Source: Tumebacillus flagellatus (GTDB lineage: Bacteria > Bacillota > Bacilli > Tumebacillales > Tumebacillaceae). Taken from it: 41,044 nt of DNA. The stretch's first letter is position 1. Every line of letters begins with the position of its first letter. The notes under the pieces are model-generated. The model had not been told where the DNA came from. It saw only the letters and a program-made list of their open reading frames with translations, and searched no databases. The position numbers and the translations under genes were made by a program. The DNA lies in assembly GCF_000714935.1 (NCBI RefSeq), contig NZ_JMIR01000040.1:1-41044 (forward strand), written 5' to 3'. Positions 40,105 to 41,044 of the stretch are shown here, in pieces.

Positions 40105-40632
40105 GTGAAAAAGTCTCTGAAATGGACCCTTGCCGTCATCGTTGTACTCGTCATTGGCGGGGCGGCAGGCGTGTACGCGGAGGCATCCGCTTCAAATAAA
40201 GCCGCGTCCGACCAGAACCAAAACCAACAGCCAAACAAGCCTTGGGGCAACGGACAAGGCAAGGGCGGACGCGCCGGAATGGGGCAAACAAGCTTCCAGC
40301 AAAACACCGAACTGCAAACCCTGCTCAAACTCTCAGCCGACGATTTGACGTCGCAACTTCAAGCGGGCAAGACGCTTGCCGAAATCGCCAGCGCCCAAGG
40401 CGTGGACAAACAAGCGGTGGTCGACCTGCTCCTCAAACAAGAGACAGCGCGTCTGGACCAGCAGGTCAAAGATGGCAAGATGACCTCCGATCAAGAGGCA
40501 CAGATGAAAACCAACCTCTCGCAACGCGTCGAGGCGCAAGTGGACGGCAAGGGTTTTGGCGGCCCAAGAGGCGGCAACCGCGGATCTCGCAACGGCCAAC
40601 AGGATGGCCAGAATCAAGGACAAAACCAGTAA
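40105..40632 (+). CDS. Secreted or membrane-anchored protein with LLKLSADDL-type domain, paralogue 1
   Basis: A 175-residue exported protein. The signal sequence or anchor spans residues 5-25 (TLAVIVVLVIGGAAGVYA). A Gln/Asn/Gly-rich linker (about 30-65) leads to a short helical domain (about 72-145): LQTLLKLSADDLTSQLQAGK, then TLAEIASAQGVDKQAVVDLLL, and ARLDQQVKDGKMTSDQEAQM. The tail is Gly/Arg/Gln-rich. This domain is common in secreted proteins of Bacilli and Actinobacteria, with no established function. GTG 40105 has GAGGAGG nine bases upstream; the ATG nine bases earlier touches the ribosome site. A paralogue starts 183 bases downstream. Confidence 0.85.
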   Translation: MKKSLKWTLAVIVVLVIGGAAGVYAEASASNKAASDQNQNQQPNKPWGNGQGKGGRAGMGQTSFQQNTELQTLLKLSADDLTSQLQAGKTLAEIASAQGVDKQAVVDLLLKQETARLDQQVKDGKMTSDQEAQMKTNLSQRVEAQVDGKGFGGPRGGNRGSRNGQQDGQNQGQNQ

Positions 40633-40669
40633 GCCCCTGCTTCTGCTACTCAACAATAGAACTCCAGAA

Positions 40670-40696
40670 GGACCGCCGACCCCCCGGCGGTCCTTT
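40670..40696 (+). terminator. Intrinsic terminator after paralogue 1
   Basis: GGACCGCCG and CGGCGGTCC form a perfect 9-bp stem followed by TTTCGTTT, a rather weak U-tract. Confidence 0.7.
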
Positions 40697-40735
40697 CGTT
40701 TGATATTTGACAGGAAGACACAACTTGGGCAAATT

Positions 40736-40772
40736 TTTCAAATGGAAATCAAAAAAAAGCCCCGCATAATGA
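40736..40772 (+). promoter_or_regulatory. Conserved promoter block of the second small secreted protein gene
   Basis: TTTCAAAT, GGAAA (40744-40748), 11 bases, CCCCGCA (40760-40766), TAATGA. As a promoter, TGGAAA-N16-CATAAT (40743-40770) is a fair match. It copies the block before paralogue 1. Confidence 0.55.
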
Positions 40773-40815
40773 GGACATAAGCAAGACACCCCCAAACGAA
40801 AAGAGGCTGATTCTT

Positions 40816-41044
40816 ATGAAGAAGATCTCGAAATACGCAATCGCATTCGCTGCTGTAGTCGCTCTCGGAGGTTCTGCAACGCTGGCGATGGCAGACACTC
40901 CGGCGAACGCAACGACGAACTCTACCACCGCTCAAAATACCCAAACTCCTCAACAAAAAGGCAACCACCCATTCGCCAAAGGACACGGCGGATTTGAACT
41001 CCAAAACAACACCGACTTGCAAACCCTGCTGAAACTCTCCGCTG
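40816..41044 (+). CDS. Secreted protein with LLKLSA-type domain, paralogue 2 (cut by window end)
   Basis: The first 76 codons of a gene that continues beyond the window. It has a signal peptide (MKKISKYAIAFAAVVALG, then AMA before the mature part, about residues 1-28), a Thr/Asn/Gln-rich linker and the start of the same domain as paralogue 1 (TDLQTLLKLSA against TELQTLLKLSA). The ribosome site (AGAGGCTG) is modest. Its promoter block is conserved with that of paralogue 1, so the two are probably a tandem duplication that kept its control. Confidence 0.83.
   Translation, partial: MKKISKYAIAFAAVVALGGSATLAMADTPANATTNSTTAQNTQTPQQKGNHPFAKGHGGFELQNNTDLQTLLKLSA

Overview
The window looks like an origin-proximal stretch of chromosome from an endospore-forming, high-GC Firmicute. 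The gene content fits the Alicyclobacillaceae (Tumebacillus-like), but that taxon is inference. Strong Shine-Dalgarno sequences, the spore genes gerQ, cwlJ and lonC, and the order rplI - lonC - dnaB - purA support a spore-forming Bacillales-type genome. Five matches to the ParB/Spo0J loading site parS (14 to 16 of 16 positions) lie at 89, 8336, 11893, 15106 and 26442. Most genes are on the + strand. If rplI-dnaB-purA point away from oriC as in Bacillus, the origin lies to the left.

Layout. 1-4200: a LacI-type regulator divergent from a three-gene carbohydrate operon (Gfo/Idh/MocA dehydrogenase, ThuA-like protein, sugar isomerase/epimerase), with two palindromic operators between them. 4200-8670: pirin, the HelD RNA polymerase-recycling helicase, a nitroreductase and an orphan WXG100 protein. 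8720-9750: gerQ and cwlJ (spore coat and germination) on the - strand. 9830-11950: an ABC-F ATPase behind a long leader with an intrinsic terminator, which looks like an antibiotic-type attenuator. 12000-13260: a PD-(D/E)XK (Rpn/transposase-like) protein with a tetrapeptide-repeat tail. 13300-16400: a sugar ABC importer without its ATPase. 16400-18900: tyrosyl-tRNA synthetase converging on an APH-like kinase.

19016-26382 is a five-gene operon matching Bacillus subtilis ydaJKLMN. It encodes a GH8-like hydrolase, a membrane GGDEF protein with a ruined active site but an intact RxxD inhibitory site (so a likely c-di-GMP receptor), a DUF2334 protein, a processive family-2 glycosyltransferase and a BcsB-like partner. 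Together they should make and export an exopolysaccharide under c-di-GMP control. This is the most coherent biological system in the window.

26460-32900 holds a J-domain protein, two small membrane proteins with a GNAT enzyme, a polysaccharide deacetylase, a FAD oxidoreductase, cheX-cheY and a MazG-like protein. 33078-39940 is the replication and housekeeping core: rplI, lonC, dnaB, an unknown membrane protein, a nitrilase-family protein whose catalytic Cys is Ser, and purA with a PurBox-like pair. The right edge carries two tandem paralogous secreted proteins with a shared conserved promoter block; the second is cut by the window end. I saw no tRNA, rRNA, CRISPR array or complete insertion sequence.
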